Assembly: GCA_008931825.1 (NCBI GenBank)
Contig: QXVZ01025850.1
Coordinates: forward strand, 4,403-30,437
Direction: 5' to 3'
Origin: Phallusia fumigata
Lineage: Eukaryota; Chordata; Ascidiacea; Phlebobranchia; Ascidiidae
Length of the DNA: 26,035 nucleotides
Position 1 is the first letter of the stretch, and each line of letters opens with the position of its first letter. Below the pieces are notes generated by a model, which saw only the letters and a list, made by a program, of their open reading frames with translations, was not told where the DNA came from and ran no database searches. Positions 24,629 to 26,035 of this stretch are shown in pieces. A program made the translations under genes and the position numbers.

Positions 24629-25797
24629 TGTAACAAGAAGCCTATAGATTGTACACAAGATTTTACAAAGTTTCGTTTCCTGGAACAAATTGAACAAACG
24701 TAAACCCAAAATGAAACGATCATAACAAACTGAGACAAATCTCCGATTCATGCTGATAAAATGTAAAGAGCTTTCAGATGGTTAACTCCGCAAACCTAAA
24801 CTCTTTTACTTTCCTATGGCGAAGCAGAGCAGTGCTAATGTACCCTTTTGTCATATCACCGCAGTAACTGTCTTTCTCCTATCCACAGAATATTTTATGC
24901 ATTTGATCGGAATTGCGTTCCGGACATTACGTTGAAACATAATAGTTACGTTAATTTGGTCATAACAAACGTTTCTGACATGATCGTGTACACACACCGT
25001 ATCCTGTGTTTTGTGTTGGCACAAGATAACTTGTATACTTCAGTTTCGCCTATAGCCGTAGGTTATGTAAAGATAACGTGTTGTGTTGTAATTTGTTGTT
25101 CTAATATAAAATGCTAAGATATACTTGCTAAAGTTTGATTTGATGGTGTATAAAACCAACCATACCATTATAAGTTTCCAGCATGCACGTTTGAATATCT
25201 TCTTTAGCTGTGTTGAAAATTTTTCAACCTGCACGTTTGAATATCAAATTTACTTCTTTGGTTGTGTTGCTTACGCGCAAACACACCAAGCTGGTGAAAA
25301 CATTTTTATCGCCACATACACATTTTCTTAGCTGGCCCGACGATGATTACTTGAAAATAGCATTAAATTTTCACTACGACGAATAAAAACCGAAAATAAC
25401 AGCAAACATATTACTAATATCCTTGATCAGTAAAAAGTGTTTTACGTGATTCAGCGGTGCTACTGTCACCGCCACCTCGGTACTATGCAACGTTTCGTCA
25501 ATATCAAGTTATTATCGGCATTACATTAATTGGATAATACACTGCGACGTACTCGTGTGCAAGCGGGGCAAGGGTCGGTCTAAAAAATCGGCATTTTTTT
25601 GCCGACCGTAAACTAAAGTTGAATTTACAGGGTTTGTCTATTATGCATCAGATAGTTTTTAGCCTGTGGTACGCGAAGTTTTGGTACCCTAAAACCATTT
25701 AAATTTTAGTTCACACTTACCGAGTTCTGTTGATATATTTCTGCATTTTCGTGTACTTATACTTAACCTTGTATTTTGGTACCGATTTTGTCTTTAG
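24629..25797. other. Upstream flank of the ATG8-like gene, no recognised content
   Basis: AT-rich. The in-frame extension of the ATG8-like frame to 24751 is not conserved and is probably 5' leader. A hairpin-forming ggtcgg...ccgacc lies at 25573-25607. No other gene was recognised. Confidence 0.45.
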
Positions 25798-25882
25798 ACC
25801 AGTATCAGTCGGGCTGATTGAGAACGAGGTGACACGCGGCGGCACAAACCGAGCCCCCAAAGGGTACGCGATCAGAAAATAG
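25798..25882 (+). CDS. Candidate terminal exon of an unrecognised plus-strand gene
   Basis: After a good acceptor (gattttgtctttag) a 28-codon reading frame runs to TAG at 25880-25882, ending RGGTNRAPKGYAIRK. The stretch is clearly more GC-rich than its surroundings, as the BLTP1 exons are. It would need a phase-2 exon upstream, which I could not place in 24800-25790. The minus strand is also open here over 86 codons. I do not recognise the protein. Confidence 0.3.
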
Positions 25883-26035
25883 TTGGAAATCATTACATTA
25901 GAGAAATGCCAATATATACCAAGCCCAGACGTTTTCTCAACTTTACTTTCACAATGATGTCCTATAAAAAAAATCACATGCTTTTACCACGAATCAAATT
26001 CTGGTTTTTAAATACACAGATACAGCGTTGGTTTC
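25883..26035. other. Right edge, no recognised content
   Basis: AT-rich sequence after the candidate plus-strand stop; no canonical AATAAA signal was seen before the window ends. Confidence 0.5.

Noticed and set aside
24629-24751. N-terminal 41-residue extension of the ATG8-like frame
   Set aside because: ATG8 proteins start at the M-x-F-x-Y-K position; the extension has no family similarity and the inner ATG has the better context.
24816-24839. Plus-strand ATG with MAKQSSAN before a GT as a possible first exon
   Set aside because: Eight codons only, no recognisable partner exon and no conserved promoter features.
25377-25511. 44-codon minus-strand frame with an amphipathic pattern
   Set aside because: Stops lie directly upstream in frame and no acceptor AG is near; probably chance.
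25573-25607. Hairpin ggtcgg...ccgacc with T-rich loop as a transcription terminator
   Set aside because: The context is eukaryotic and no adjacent gene ends here; probably incidental.
1-26035. CRISPR arrays, prokaryotic operons, phage or rRNA genes
   Set aside because: No regularly spaced identical repeats, no prokaryote-like gene packing and no rRNA-like sequence was seen.

Overview
The window looks like a draft-assembly piece of a compact, AT-rich animal genome. The best guess is an ascidian (Ciona-like) or a close invertebrate deuterostome. The reasons are short GT-AG introns (mostly 200-900 bp), a chordate-like version of a very large animal gene, and introns filled with small hAT-type and foldback elements. 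There are no bacterial, plasmid or phage signatures. The species assignment is inference.

Almost the whole window (about 547-23600) is one gene on the minus strand: the ortholog of BLTP1 (KIAA1109; fly Tweek, worm LPD-3, yeast Csf1), a giant bridge-like lipid-transfer protein. I could place 36 exon candidates from splice sites, codon phase and recognisable protein blocks. The 5' part (exons 2-18, 23154 down to 12222) carries the conserved N-terminal region. Exon 20 (10184-10977) is a Ser-rich low-complexity linker. Exons 21-36 lead to a stop at 547-549. The visible coding total is about 6.1 kb (about 2,000 residues), against roughly 5,000 in vertebrates. Phase is continuous through most of the gene but breaks at two places. 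One (exons 17/18) coincides with an assembly gap. The other (exons 25/26) implies an unplaced short exon.

Four single-N positions (2449, 12953, 14908, 23386) mark assembly joins. The join at 2449 is flanked by two apparently identical 237-bp copies, so exon 32 appears twice. The join at 12953 sits where about 95 conserved residues are missing. The join at 14908 sits in an intron beside two 456-bp hAT MITE copies whose target-site duplications do not match, which points to a chimeric join. The join at 23386 lies between the tentative first exon and the first recognisable exon.

Upstream of BLTP1 on the same strand is a small intronless ATG8/GABARAP-family gene (24293-24628). It keeps the ubiquitin-like core and the LIR-docking residues but stops at residue 111, before the C-terminal glycine used for lipidation. 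Sequence after the stop still resembles the missing tail. This is the most interesting biology here. The rightmost 1.4 kb holds one weakly supported plus-strand terminal exon (25798-25882) and otherwise nothing I recognise.

The introns hold hAT MITEs with 8-bp target duplications (8690-9329; 14433-14888 nested inside a foldback element), two or three dispersed short repeat families, a ~48-bp tandem repeat (2841-3110), and a tRNA-like sequence (13587-13661).
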